Assembly (NCBI GenBank): GCA_031296355.1
Contig: JARLFX010000239.1
Location: forward strand, 1 to 21,050
Source: Acidobacteriaceae bacterium
Lineage (GTDB): Bacteria > Acidobacteriota > Terriglobia > Terriglobales > Acidobacteriaceae
Direction of reading: 5' to 3'
Length of the DNA stretch: 21,050 nucleotides
The position numbers and the translations under genes are program-made. Within the stretch, counting starts at the first letter, position 1; each line of letters starts with the position of its first letter. The notes under the pieces were generated by a model. The model was not told where the DNA came from and did no database searches. It worked only from the letters and a program-made list of their open reading frames with translations. Below are positions 1-7,551 of this stretch, one piece after another.

Positions 1-14
1 AAACTCTCAACCGA

Positions 15-41
15 GTCATTCTGAGCGCAGCCGAAGAATCC
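15..41 (+). repeat. Interspersed repeat copy A (GTCATTCTGAGCG type)
   Basis: The stretch reads GTCATTCTGAGCGCAG followed by CCGAAGAATCC. The same core recurs at 98-138, 18903-18934, 18952-18985 and 19032-19067, all in the plus orientation and all between genes. From memory, repeats of this type are common between genes in Terriglobia; their function is not known to me. Confidence 0.7.
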
Positions 42-97
42 AGACGCTCTCCGCGCCACCCATACCGCCAGAGAGCTTCCGCTACACCGCTTTGTTT

Positions 98-138
98 GTC
101 ATTCCGAAGCGCAGCGCGCGGAATCTGCTTCTGCCTTT
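98..138 (+). repeat. Interspersed repeat copy B, running into the hexamer tract
   Basis: This is a diverged copy beginning GTCATTCCGAAGCGCAG and ending GGAATCTGCTTCTGCC. Its CTGCTTCT end is the first part of the hexamer tract at 126-221. Copy C at 18903 has the same CTGCTTCT end followed by a short T/C/G-rich run, so the tract seems to be part of, or derived from, the repeat. Confidence 0.65.
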
Positions 139-221
139 GCCTTTGCTTCTGCCTTTGCCTTTGCCTTTGCCTTTGCCTTTGCTTCTGCCTTTGCTTTTGC
201 CTTTGCTTCTGCTTTTGTCGT
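126..221 (+). repeat. Hexanucleotide tandem repeat (TGCCTT/TGCTTC)
   Basis: Sixteen consecutive 6-base units fit the period. Most are TGCCTT, four are TGCTTC, two are TGCTTT, and the last is degenerate (TGTCGT). In one frame it would encode an alternating Cys-Leu/Phe peptide, which is not a credible protein. Such a tract can change length by replication slippage. Confidence 0.85.
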
Positions 222-233
222 TGCCGGATTAAG

Positions 234-299
234 CCCCCGGCTTCAGCCGGGGGAGTGCGGACTTTAGTCCGCACGGAAAAGCCCGCGCCATCAGGCGCG
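234..299. repeat. Cluster of three adjacent hairpins, REP-like palindromic element
   Basis: There are three inverted repeats in a row. CCCCCGGCT (234-242) pairs with AGCCGGGGG (245-253). GTGCGGACT (255-263) pairs with AGTCCGCAC (266-274). CGCGCC (284-289) pairs with GGCGCG (294-299). The first two have two-base spacers, so the innermost pairs must open in a folded form. Short GC-rich palindromes ending in TAGTCC or CTAAAG sequences resemble REP elements mobilised by IS200-like Y1 transposases (RAYT). That link is inference: no such transposase gene is in the window. Confidence 0.7.
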
Positions 300-465
300 C
301 TCCTTGCTGCCGCAGGCTAAAGCGGAGCCGCAGGCGCAGCGAGCCTTTCCCCTCCGGGGCCCCCATGGACCCATAGCGTCCATAGAGCAGTCATGCACTA
401 CCCATGCAACTACCGGGCGTCATCCATGACCCACCCACAAACCGTCCATGAAAAAAACACGAAAA

Positions 466-489
466 CCAAACTTTCTTCGGAAAGTTTGG
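466..489 (-). terminator. Perfect 10-bp hairpin with UUCG loop; leftward terminator-like
   Basis: CCAAACTTTC (466-475) pairs perfectly with GAAAGTTTGG (480-489) around TTCG, giving the stable C(UUCG)G tetraloop when read on the plus strand. On the plus-strand left side lies an A-rich stretch (451-465). A leftward transcript would therefore have the hairpin followed by a U-rich tail, as in an intrinsic terminator. No leftward gene ends here, so its purpose is unclear. Confidence 0.5.
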
Positions 490-576
490 CGTAGTTTCCA
501 TCCAAAATCGCTACAATTAATACAGGAAGTAAATTCCATCCGCACCGGGCTACTCCCCTAACCCCTTGCGAATGAA

Positions 577-654
577 ATATTTACCCGTAAATATCCTGTT
601 TCCAAATATTTAGCCTCAGCCGCATAGGCTAAGTACCTGCAAACAAGATATTTA
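577..654. promoter_or_regulatory. AT-rich cluster of four ATATTTA motifs upstream of the DUF2164 gene
   Basis: ATATTTA occurs at 577-583, inverted at 588-594, and again at 606-612 and 648-654. The first two copies form an inverted repeat with a CCCG spacer. Between the third and fourth lies a further inverted repeat, TTAGCCT (610-616) with AGGCTAA (626-632). This density of one AT heptamer in a GC-rich genome suggests protein binding sites or an AT-rich control region for the gene starting at 687. No binding protein can be named. Confidence 0.35.
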
Positions 655-662
655 GCTTTTCA

Positions 663-686
663 GGGGGGGGAGGGGTAGGGTCGGCA
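663..686 (+). promoter_or_regulatory. G-run and ribosome binding site of the DUF2164 gene
   Basis: Eight G (663-670), four G (672-675) and three G (678-680) lie directly before the ATG at 687. AGGG at 677-680 is the best Shine-Dalgarno match, six bases from the start. The homopolymer may vary in length and the G tracts could form a quadruplex that would hide the ribosome site. Confidence 0.5.
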
Positions 687-959
687 ATGACCATCGAAAT
701 CACGAAACCCGCAAAAGCAGATGCGATCGCTTCGCTCAAACGCTACTTCGACGAGAATATGCCCGAGCCGCTCGGTGATCTGCCCGCTGGCCTCCTGCTC
801 AATTTCATCTTGGAAGAGATTGGCCCTGCGATCTACAACCACGCCATTGCAGACGCGCAGGCCCGCATGCAGCAGCACATCGTAGATCTCAACGGCGAGC
901 TCTACGCCGATGAATTTCAGTACTGGCCCAAAATCGACGCACAGCGCAAACGTCGCTAA
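687..959 (+). CDS. DUF2164-family small protein
   Basis: This is a 90-residue cytoplasmic protein. It matches what I know of the DUF2164 family over nearly its whole length: an N-terminal I-T-K start, a helix with LKRYFDENM (residues 17-25), then LGDLPAGLLLNFILEEIGP (about 30-48), then YNHAIADAQ, and the closing ELYADEFQYW segment (about 71-80). The function of the family is unknown; there are no catalytic motifs, no signal peptide and no membrane segment. The ATG at 687 follows a G-rich Shine-Dalgarno region. The gene stands alone on the plus strand, and its stop overlaps the stop of the convergent membrane-protein gene by four bases (956-959), so no separate terminator separates them. Confidence 0.8.
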   Translation: MTIEITKPAKADAIASLKRYFDENMPEPLGDLPAGLLLNFILEEIGPAIYNHAIADAQARMQQHIVDLNGELYADEFQYWPKIDAQRKRR

Positions 960-1669
960 AAATGCCGCACTCCGCTACCCTTCTCCGGCTCCGGCTTCGC
1001 CCCGCGCTCATCCTGGTCCAGCGATTGCAAGATGAAATCCGGCTTGCTGAATCCGATGGATAGCGCCAGCGTCAGCACGATGCCGCCAAACAAAATGCCG
1101 AACGCCAGGTCCACGATTAGCCCGCCGATATTCAGATGGTCCAGCATCATCGCGATCGTCAGCACCATGATCATCCACTTCACGCCCTGGCTCAGCAGCC
1201 GCGCGTAATGCAGCTTCAGGTTCACCGCACCGATCAGCACAGTCCGCGCTAGAAACCGCGCCGCCAGCGTGCCGATCAGGAAGATCAGCGCCGCGCCCAC
1301 GCTGTGGCCCACGTAAGGAATCATCAACGCCGCCAGATGGCCATTATCGTTGTACGCCGCAGCAAACGCCGAGATGCCGATCACCGCGCCCACGATCATG
1401 CACGCCCAGAACGCGATCTGCGAGAGTAGCAGCGTCAGGCTGCGGATTGAAGACCACTCCAGCAGATCGCTCGTCGTACCCGCGCGCATCCGCTCGTCAA
1501 ACCGCATCGCGCCCAGTATGCGCCGGATCATGTAACTGAGCAGGAGTCCGATCAGCGCGCTGATGATCAGCGCCAGTGCCAGCGCAAAGATCGCCGGCAG
1601 CAGCATCGCCACCTTCTCCAGCACCCGCAGTAGTGATGCATGTAGTTCCGCTCCAACCTGCTTGAACAT
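956..1669 (-). CDS. Small multi-spanning membrane protein, conserved TM-helix / MscS-related type
   Basis: This 237-residue integral membrane protein has about five hydrophobic segments (residues 21-48, 77-103, 120-142, 163-178, 183-206). The N-terminal helix, followed by SYMIRRILGAMRFDERM, and the C-terminal segment ending in ALSIGFSKPDF resemble the 'conserved TM helix' proteins (PF05552-like), which are related to mechanosensitive channels. It has no MscS beta domain or large soluble tail, only a short charged C-terminus. I chose the ATG at 1669 because AAGGAGG (1675-1681) lies five bases before it; an upstream in-frame TTG at 1687 would put that site inside the gene. It starts 39 bases after the TreS fusion gene and is probably co-transcribed with it. 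A role in releasing solute or sensing membrane tension would fit a trehalose locus, but that is inference. Confidence 0.75.
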   Translation of the reverse strand: MFKQVGAELHASLLRVLEKVAMLLPAIFALALALIISALIGLLLSYMIRRILGAMRFDERMRAGTTSDLLEWSSIRSLTLLLSQIAFWACMIVGAVIGISAFAAAYNDNGHLAALMIPYVGHSVGAALIFLIGTLAARFLARTVLIGAVNLKLHYARLLSQGVKWMIMVLTIAMMLDHLNIGGLIVDLAFGILFGGIVLTLALSIGFSKPDFILQSLDQDERGAKPEPEKGSGVRHF

Positions 1670-1708
1670 AGACTCCTCCTTGCGCAACTGTTCCGTGCCG
1701 TCCTGGGA

Positions 1709-4700
1709 TTACGGAGAGAACCGGTCTGGCCAGCGCCAGCGCGACATCAGATACGACTTCTGCGTCTCGAATGCAGCCGTCAGAGCCACGGTCTGCGCCT
1801 CTGCCTGATCGTCCGTCAGGCCCGCCATCCGCTTTACATGGGATGCCGCCCAGCCAAGATACAGCGGCACAAACGCACCGATAAGGTGCTGCCGGCTCAC
1901 CGAGCGCACGTGGTACGCCACCAGGAAGTCGTACACAATGCTCACCCACAGCCCGTCCGCCATGGCGAACTCATCCGCTGGCATCTCCGTCAGCCGCTGC
2001 AGCCGCAACTGCGTTCCCGGCGCCATCGCGCGCGACCACACATCCTGCAGATGCTCAGCAGCCAGGTGGAACGCCTCATACATCCCCGCCGCGTCCGGCG
2101 GCTGGCCGCTATCCTCCTGCGGCGTCTCCGTCATCGTCACCAACCGCACCGTCCGCAGCGGCAGCAGCGGCGTGCTCTTCTGCCATTGCCCTGCACACCT
2201 CTCGGCATCGGCAAAGAGCGCCCCCAGTATCTGCGTCAGCAGTTGGGTCAGGTCCGCCGTGTTCAGTGGGCCGAAGTGCCGCGACCACCCGCCCACCTGC
2301 ACCATCTTGAACCCCCGCCCCACCGCCTCCGTCACCGGCCACAGCAGGTTCTCATCCTGAGCCATCGCATCGTAGCGCGCAGCCGAGCTCGCCAGCTGCT
2401 CGCAGAACCTGGCTGACAGCGCCATATCCGCCGCTAACGGGAAGCGGATGTCCGCGCCATACAGCGCGCGCGTCAGCGGATGCAGTACACCGGTGTTGAA
2501 CAGCGCCTCGTACCGCCCCGCCTGGTACAGCGGCACCGCCAGGTCGAATCCATCCGTCAGGATCGACTTGGAGAGCGCCGCCACCGCAACCGGATTCAGA
2601 GAGCCTGCATCCTGGCCAAACACCATCACCGCCGTAGCGTCATACTCCTTGGCCAGACGGCCCAGCTCGGCATAGGTTCGGGCCGGGTGCGGCCAGCGCT
2701 GCGGCAGCGCTGTGGCGGATTGCTCATACGGCGCCAGCGTCACCCCGCCGCCGGACGCCATCTGCCCCTCTACCTCATCGCCCCCATTGGCCAGCGGCCT
2801 CGGATACGCCACCGTGATGTGCAGAGCTGGGTTCTTCTGCGCCAGTTGCTCCATCATCGCCGCCATCCGGTGCACATCCCCCATGCCCCCTGGCGCAAGG
2901 TGCAGCACCAAATTACTCCCCCTCCCGGTATGCACCGCCGCCGCCCCTATCCCCTCCTCCACCTGAGCCGAAGCCGCCTGTTGTGCGTCTGCTGCGGGGG
3001 TCAGTTGTTCGGCCTGCGCCGCGGTTTTGCTATCTACCACCACCTGTTCTTCTGCCGCATACACATGCTGCAGCTCGAACCAGAGGTATGCATACGGCGA
3101 GAGCGTCATGCTGTAGGGCTGTTCCGTAATCTTCGAGAAGGCAGTGTAGCCAAACAGCTCCACCGGGGTTCGTCCTGCGAACTCGTCCAGCGCCAGCGTA
3201 ACCGGCTGCGCAAAGCGTGAGAGATTCGCTACGCACAGCACGGTCTCTCCATCCAGCTGGCGCAGGTACGCAAGAACCTTGCGGTTCACGGGATCAAGAA
3301 ACCGCTGCGTACCGCGGCCAAAGACCGGGAACAGTTTGCGCAGACCGATCATGTTCCGCGTCCACTGCAGGATCGACGACGGATTCTCAACCTGCTCTTC
3401 CACGTTCACCGCAGCATAGCCGTAAACCGGGTTTTTGATGACGGGACTGAACAGCTTCTCCTCCGGCGCGGTGGAGAAGCCACCATTCGGCTGCGCGTTC
3501 CACTGCATCGGCGTGCGTACGCCATTGCGGTCGCCCAGGTCGATGTTGTCGCCCATGCCGATCTCATCGCCGTAGTACAGAATCGGTGTGCCCGGAAACG
3601 AGAACAGCAGGCTGTTCAGCAGCTCGATGCGCTGGCGGTTGTTATCCAGCAGCGGAGCCAGCCGCCGCCGGATACCGAGGTTGATACGCGTCCGCGGATC
3701 AGAGCTGTAGGCCAGGTACATGTAATCGCGCTCGTCCTTGGTCACCATCTCCAGCGTGAGCTCGTCGTGATTGCGCAGGAACAATCCCCACTGGCACGAC
3801 GCCGGAAGCTCCGGCGTCTGCGCCATGATGTCGAGAATCGGCTGTGTATCTTCCTGACGAATGGCGACGTAGATGCGCGGCATCAGAGGAAAGTGAAATG
3901 CCATCTGGCACTCATCACCATCGCCGAAATAGGGCCGCACGTCGGCGGGCCACTGGTTCGCCTCCGCCAGCACAAAGCGGTTGGTGTACTCCGCGTCCAT
4001 TACAGCGCGGAAGTGCTTGATGATGGCATGCGTCTCCGGCAGTCCGGCGCAGTCCGTGCCGTCGCGCTCCACCAAGTACGGAATCGCATCCATACGCAGC
4101 GCGTCTACGCCCATATCCAGCCAAAAGCGCATCGCCTTCAACATCTCTTCCAGCACCAGCGGATTGTCGAAGTTCAAGTCCGGCTGATGCGAGAAGAAGC
4201 GGTGCCAGTAGTACGACTGCGCCACCGGATCCCATGCCCAGTTCGACGTCTCTGTATCCGAAAAAATGATCGGCACCATCGGAAAGCGGTCATTGGTATC
4301 GTTCCACACGTAGAAGTTGCGCTCCGGCGACCCCGGCGGCGCTTTGCGCGCACGCTGAAACCACGGATGTTGATCCGAGGTATGGTTCATCACCAGCTCG
4401 ATCAGTATCTGTATGCCGCGAGCATGGGCCTTCTCCAGAAACTCCTGGAAGTCCGCCAGCGTTCCGTAGCTGGGGTGCACATCGGTGTAGTTGGCAATAT
4501 CGTAGCCGTCGTCGCGTAGCGGCGATGGAAAGAACGGCAGCAGCCACAGGCAGGTCACGCCCAGTTCCTGCAGATAATCCAGCTTGCCGATCAGCCCCTG
4601 AAAATCCCCGATACCATCGCCATTGGAATCGGCAAACGCGCGCACGTGCAGCTCATAGATGACAGCATCTTTGTACCAGAGAGGATCAGTTGCGCTTCCA

Positions 4701-4843
4701 GCTCTCTTCACGTTGCCGCCTATAGTTCCCCGTACTTTGAAACCAGCACTGCTGTAATGGGGCCGCTTAGTACGATGCGTTTTCTTCACCTTGCGGTTGC
4801 GCGCCGCCATGCCCGACAACCTATGGCGGAAATTTCGCCTCAT
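1709..4843 (-). CDS. treS: Trehalose synthase (TreS) fused to a degenerate glycosyltransferase-like domain
   Basis: The protein has 1044 residues. Residues ~53-592 are a GH13 trehalose synthase / maltose alpha-glucosyltransferase. [18 protein letters not shown] (53-70), the GVDALRMD segment with nucleophile D252, acid E294 in LAEANQWP and D360 in RNHDEL are all present, so maltose-trehalose interconversion should work. Residues ~593-640 form an Ala/Gln-rich linker. Residues ~640-1044 are not the maltokinase often fused to TreS. They resemble the second half of GT81/GT2-like transferases: HPLTRALYG (788-796), [14 protein letters not shown] (831-844) and [10 protein letters not shown]...PLYLGWAAS (969-1001). 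The usual metal-binding DSD appears here as GQD (743-745). Residues 1-50 are a very basic extension. The ATG at 4843 follows AGGAG (4853-4857); a longer TTG start at 4942 would overlap treY. The channel-like gene follows 39 bases downstream. Confidence 0.85.
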   Translation of the reverse strand: MRRNFRHRLSGMAARNRKVKKTHRTKRPHYSSAGFKVRGTIGGNVKRAGSATDPLWYKDAVIYELHVRAFADSNGDGIGDFQGLIGKLDYLQELGVTCLWLLPFFPSPLRDDGYDIANYTDVHPSYGTLADFQEFLEKAHARGIQILIELVMNHTSDQHPWFQRARKAPPGSPERNFYVWNDTNDRFPMVPIIFSDTETSNWAWDPVAQSYYWHRFFSHQPDLNFDNPLVLEEMLKAMRFWLDMGVDALRMDAIPYLVERDGTDCAGLPETHAIIKHFRAVMDAEYTNRFVLAEANQWPADVRPYFGDGDECQMAFHFPLMPRIYVAIRQEDTQPILDIMAQTPELPASCQWGLFLRNHDELTLEMVTKDERDYMYLAYSSDPRTRINLGIRRRLAPLLDNNRQRIELLNSLLFSFPGTPILYYGDEIGMGDNIDLGDRNGVRTPMQWNAQPNGGFSTAPEEKLFSPVIKNPVYGYAAVNVEEQVENPSSILQWTRNMIGLRKLFPVFGRGTQRFLDPVNRKVLAYLRQLDGETVLCVANLSRFAQPVTLALDEFAGRTPVELFGYTAFSKITEQPYSMTLSPYAYLWFELQHVYAAEEQVVVDSKTAAQAEQLTPAADAQQAASAQVEEGIGAAAVHTGRGSNLVLHLAPGGMGDVHRMAAMMEQLAQKNPALHITVAYPRPLANGGDEVEGQMASGGGVTLAPYEQSATALPQRWPHPARTYAELGRLAKEYDATAVMVFGQDAGSLNPVAVAALSKSILTDGFDLAVPLYQAGRYEALFNTGVLHPLTRALYGADIRFPLAADMALSARFCEQLASSAARYDAMAQDENLLWPVTEAVGRGFKMVQVGGWSRHFGPLNTADLTQLLTQILGALFADAERCAGQWQKSTPLLPLRTVRLVTMTETPQEDSGQPPDAAGMYEAFHLAAEHLQDVWSRAMAPGTQLRLQRLTEMPADEFAMADGLWVSIVYDFLVAYHVRSVSRQHLIGAFVPLYLGWAASHVKRMAGLTDDQAEAQTVALTAAFETQKSYLMSRWRWPDRFSP

Positions 4844-4878
4844 ACTGTGAGGCTCCTGCCCATACTGCGTTTTATTCC
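4844..4878. promoter_or_regulatory. 35-base divergent gap between the TreS fusion gene and treY
   Basis: The two trehalose operons start back to back with only 35 bases between start codons. This gap contains the Shine-Dalgarno site of the TreS fusion (4853-4857, minus strand). It is too short for two separate promoters, so at least one must lie inside the opposite gene's first codons. I saw no convincing -35/-10 pair in either direction. Confidence 0.4.
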
Positions 4879-7551
4879 ATGGCCATGAAAACGATGAGTT
4901 TTGCCCCACCCAGTTCGACCTATCGCCTCCAGCTGAATCCAAAATTCACGCTCGACGACGCTGCTGCGCTCACAGACTACCTCTGCAGCCTGGGCATCTC
5001 GCATCTGTATGCCTCCCCTTATCTACAGGCAGCCCCCGGTAGTACCCATGGTTACGACGTGGTCGATCCCCGCGCAGTCAGCGCTGAACTGGGCGGCGCT
5101 GAGGCGCATGAGCGGCTCCACCAGAAGCTACAGGAGTGCGGTATGGGTCAGGTGCTGGACATCGTGCCCAACCACATGTCGCTGGCCCGCACCAACCTGT
5201 ACTGGTGGGATGTGCTGGAGAATGGCCCCTGCAGCCGCTATGCCCGCTACTTCGATGTGGCATGGGAAGAGGCCGAGCCGCATCTCCGCAACAAGATTCT
5301 GGTGCCAATCCTTGCCAGCCAGTATGGGCGCATGCTCAATGACGGCAAGATCAAGCTGGTCCGCGAAGATTTTCGCTTTGAGATCCACTACGAAGACCAC
5401 CGCCTGCCCATCTCTCCACACTCTCTGGGCAAGCTATTGGCATCTGCTGCAGACGTTGCCAACTCCGACGAGCTGCGCTTTCTGTCGCACGCTCTCGCTG
5501 CATTGCCCTGCCCGCTGATGTGCGATATTCCCGGCATCGAAGCGCGCCATCACGACAAGACCGTGCTCCATGAGCTACTACAGCGGCTCTGCAGAGAACA
5601 TGCAACAGCGTGTTCCGGAATTGACCGCGTCGTCGAACGAATTAACGCTACGCCCGATTCGCTGGACGAATTTCTAGAGATGCAAAACTATCGCCTCTCC
5701 TGGTGGCATACCGGCCAACAGAATCTCGGCTATCGCCGTTTCTTTGATGTGAACACTCTCGTCGGCGTTCGCGTGGGCGACGAGCGCGTCTTCCATGAGA
5801 CGCACGAGCTCTACTTCAACTGGATTCGCCAGGGCATACTCAGCGGCGTTCGCGTCGATCATCCAGATGGCCTGCGCGACCCCAAACTTTACTTTGAACG
5901 CCTGCGCGCCAATGCGCCGGATGCGTGGATCGTGGTGGAGAAGATTCTCGCCAGCCATGAAGCGCTCCCATCGAGCTGGCCGGTAGACGGCACCACTGGC
6001 TACGAATTCATCAACCAGGTAAACGGCCTGATGATTGCTCCGCAAGGCCTCAGCGCTCTGGATCGCTTCTACACCAGCTTCACCGGTCAAACGGCGAGCT
6101 ACGCGCAACTCTGCCACGACAGTAAGATTCAGATCACGCAGACCACGCTCGGCAGCGATGTGAACTATCTCACCAGCCTCTTCGCTAGCATCTGCGAGAG
6201 CAACCGCGAGTACCGCGACTACACCCGCGTCGAGGTCCGCCGCGCCATTCGTGAGATCGCCGCATCGTTCTCCGTGTACCGCACCTACGTCTGCCCGGAG
6301 CGCGACGAGGTGTCGGCCGACGATGCTGCCTCCATCGAGCGCGCCATCGAATCCGCGAAGTCTATCCGCGTCGACGTGGAGGGCAACCTCTTCAACTTCA
6401 TTCGCGATGTACTCTTGCTTCGCGTGAAAGGCGAGCGCGAATCCGAATTCGTCTACCGCTTTCAGGAGTTCACCGGCGCAGTGATGGCGAAGGGAGTGGA
6501 AGATACCGCCTTCTACTGCTACAACCGCCTCGTCTCATTGAATGAAGTCGGCGGCAACCCCGGCGATCCGCTCATCACGCTGGCTGAGTTCCACGGCAAC
6601 AACCAGCGCGCGCAGAGCCTGCAACCCTACCGGATGGTCTCGCTCACCACGCACGACACGAAACGCAGCGAAGACGTACGCGCTCGGCTGAACGTGTTGA
6701 GCGAGGCACCTCAGCTCTTTGCAGACGCAGTGCAGCGTTGGTCAGAGCTCATGCGTCCCATGCGCTCCGCGGTGCTCGACCGCAACACGGAATACTTCTA
6801 CTACCAGACGCTGATCGGTGCATGGCCCATCAGCGTGGAGCGCGCAACCGCCTACATGGAGAAGGCTACGCGCGAAGCCAAGCAGCAAACCAGTTGGACG
6901 AATCCTAATCCCGAGTTCGACGAGGCGCTGCGCCACTATATCCGCGACACTCTGGAACACGCACCCTTCGTGCAGAAAATAGAGAACTTCGTCGCTTCGA
7001 TCCGCGAGGCCGGCTACATCAATTCGCTCGCGCAGACACTGCTCAAATGCACCGTGCCGGGCCTGCCCGATACCTACCAGGGTTCCGAACTATGGGACCT
7101 TCGCTTGGTTGATCCCGACAATCGCACCCCTGTTGATTTCGATCAGCGCCGCACGCTTCTTCGTGAACTGCCATCGCTGAAGCCCGCCGCGATCATGCAG
7201 CGCATGGCAGACGGAATGCCGAAACTCTGGATTATCCAGCGCGCACTTGCTCTGCGCAAGCAACGCCCTGAGGCCTTTGGCAAGGAAGGCACCTACGCGC
7301 CGCTGCTCGCCATCGGCAATCGCGCCGAGCACTGCATCGCATTCCTGCGCGGACAAGACATCATCACCATCGTGCCGCGGCTTCCATACACGCTCGCCGG
7401 GCAGTGGCAGCAGACGACGCTGGATCTGCCACCCGGCAACTGGCACAATATACTCACCGGTGAAGCTCATACCGGAGGCATACAGCAGCTCGATACACTC
7501 CTGTCCATCTTCCCCGTTGCGCTTCTCGCGCGGGAGAATACCGATGCATGA
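4879..7551 (+). CDS. treY: Maltooligosyl trehalose synthase
   Basis: This cytoplasmic GH13 enzyme of 890 residues isomerises the reducing-end glucose of maltodextrins to an alpha,alpha-1,1 bond, the first step of the TreY-TreZ route. The N-terminus [18 protein letters not shown] (11-28) followed by HLYASPYL and GSTHGYDV is diagnostic of TreY. Catalytic residues are visible: D327 in [10 protein letters not shown]354 in IVVEKIL and D593 in [16 protein letters not shown]. TreY-specific SWWHTG and NYRLSWW elements lie near 270-280, and the length is within the usual range. Three in-frame ATGs (4879, 4885, 4894) are possible; none has a strong Shine-Dalgarno site, so the exact start is uncertain by up to five residues. 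It overlaps treZ by eight bases, which implies co-translation. Confidence 0.95.
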   Translation: MAMKTMSFAPPSSTYRLQLNPKFTLDDAAALTDYLCSLGISHLYASPYLQAAPGSTHGYDVVDPRAVSAELGGAEAHERLHQKLQECGMGQVLDIVPNHMSLARTNLYWWDVLENGPCSRYARYFDVAWEEAEPHLRNKILVPILASQYGRMLNDGKIKLVREDFRFEIHYEDHRLPISPHSLGKLLASAADVANSDELRFLSHALAALPCPLMCDIPGIEARHHDKTVLHELLQRLCREHATACSGIDRVVERINATPDSLDEFLEMQNYRLSWWHTGQQNLGYRRFFDVNTLVGVRVGDERVFHETHELYFNWIRQGILSGVRVDHPDGLRDPKLYFERLRANAPDAWIVVEKILASHEALPSSWPVDGTTGYEFINQVNGLMIAPQGLSALDRFYTSFTGQTASYAQLCHDSKIQITQTTLGSDVNYLTSLFASICESNREYRDYTRVEVRRAIREIAASFSVYRTYVCPERDEVSADDAASIERAIESAKSIRVDVEGNLFNFIRDVLLLRVKGERESEFVYRFQEFTGAVMAKGVEDTAFYCYNRLVSLNEVGGNPGDPLITLAEFHGNNQRAQSLQPYRMVSLTTHDTKRSEDVRARLNVLSEAPQLFADAVQRWSELMRPMRSAVLDRNTEYFYYQTLIGAWPISVERATAYMEKATREAKQQTSWTNPNPEFDEALRHYIRDTLEHAPFVQKIENFVASIREAGYINSLAQTLLKCTVPGLPDTYQGSELWDLRLVDPDNRTPVDFDQRRTLLRELPSLKPAAIMQRMADGMPKLWIIQRALALRKQRPEAFGKEGTYAPLLAIGNRAEHCIAFLRGQDIITIVPRLPYTLAGQWQQTTLDLPPGNWHNILTGEAHTGGIQQLDTLLSIFPVALLARENTDA

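Larger units (their letters stand above)
1..686. other. Repeat-rich intergenic region without a credible gene
   Basis: No ORF here has a ribosome binding site or normal composition. Read from left to right, the stretch contains two copies of an interspersed repeat (15-41, 98-138), a hexamer tract (126-221), three adjacent hairpins (234-299), a 9-base direct repeat GCCGCAGGC (309-317 and 327-335), an imperfect direct repeat CATGCACTACC / CATGCAACTACC (392-414), a UUCG-loop hairpin (466-489), a possible -10 box TACAAT (512-517) with no good -35 partner, and an AT-rich motif cluster (577-654). It ends in a G-rich tract in front of the DUF2164 gene. The base composition shifts sharply from GC-rich repeats to AT-rich DNA after about position 440. 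Confidence 0.7.

Noticed and set aside
126..221. Possible CRISPR-like array
   Set aside because: The units are contiguous six-base repeats without spacers, so it is a simple tandem repeat.
96..320. A 74-codon open frame over the hexamer tract
   Set aside because: It encodes alternating Cys-Leu/Phe from the tandem repeat, has no ribosome site and runs through three hairpins; it is a repeat artefact.
1709..3100. Maltokinase domain at the TreS C-terminus
   Set aside because: I looked for kinase-type motifs expected in the common TreS-maltokinase fusion and did not see them; the conserved blocks instead match the glycosyltransferase-like pattern.
4844..4942. Longer TTG start for the TreS fusion
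   Set aside because: It would overlap the treY start region and adds no family sequence, while the ATG at 4843 has a good ribosome site.
7247..7543. Upstream extension of the treZ frame
   Set aside because: These codons are the alternate frame of treY; the protein family begins at the ATG at 7544, which has GGGAG upstream.
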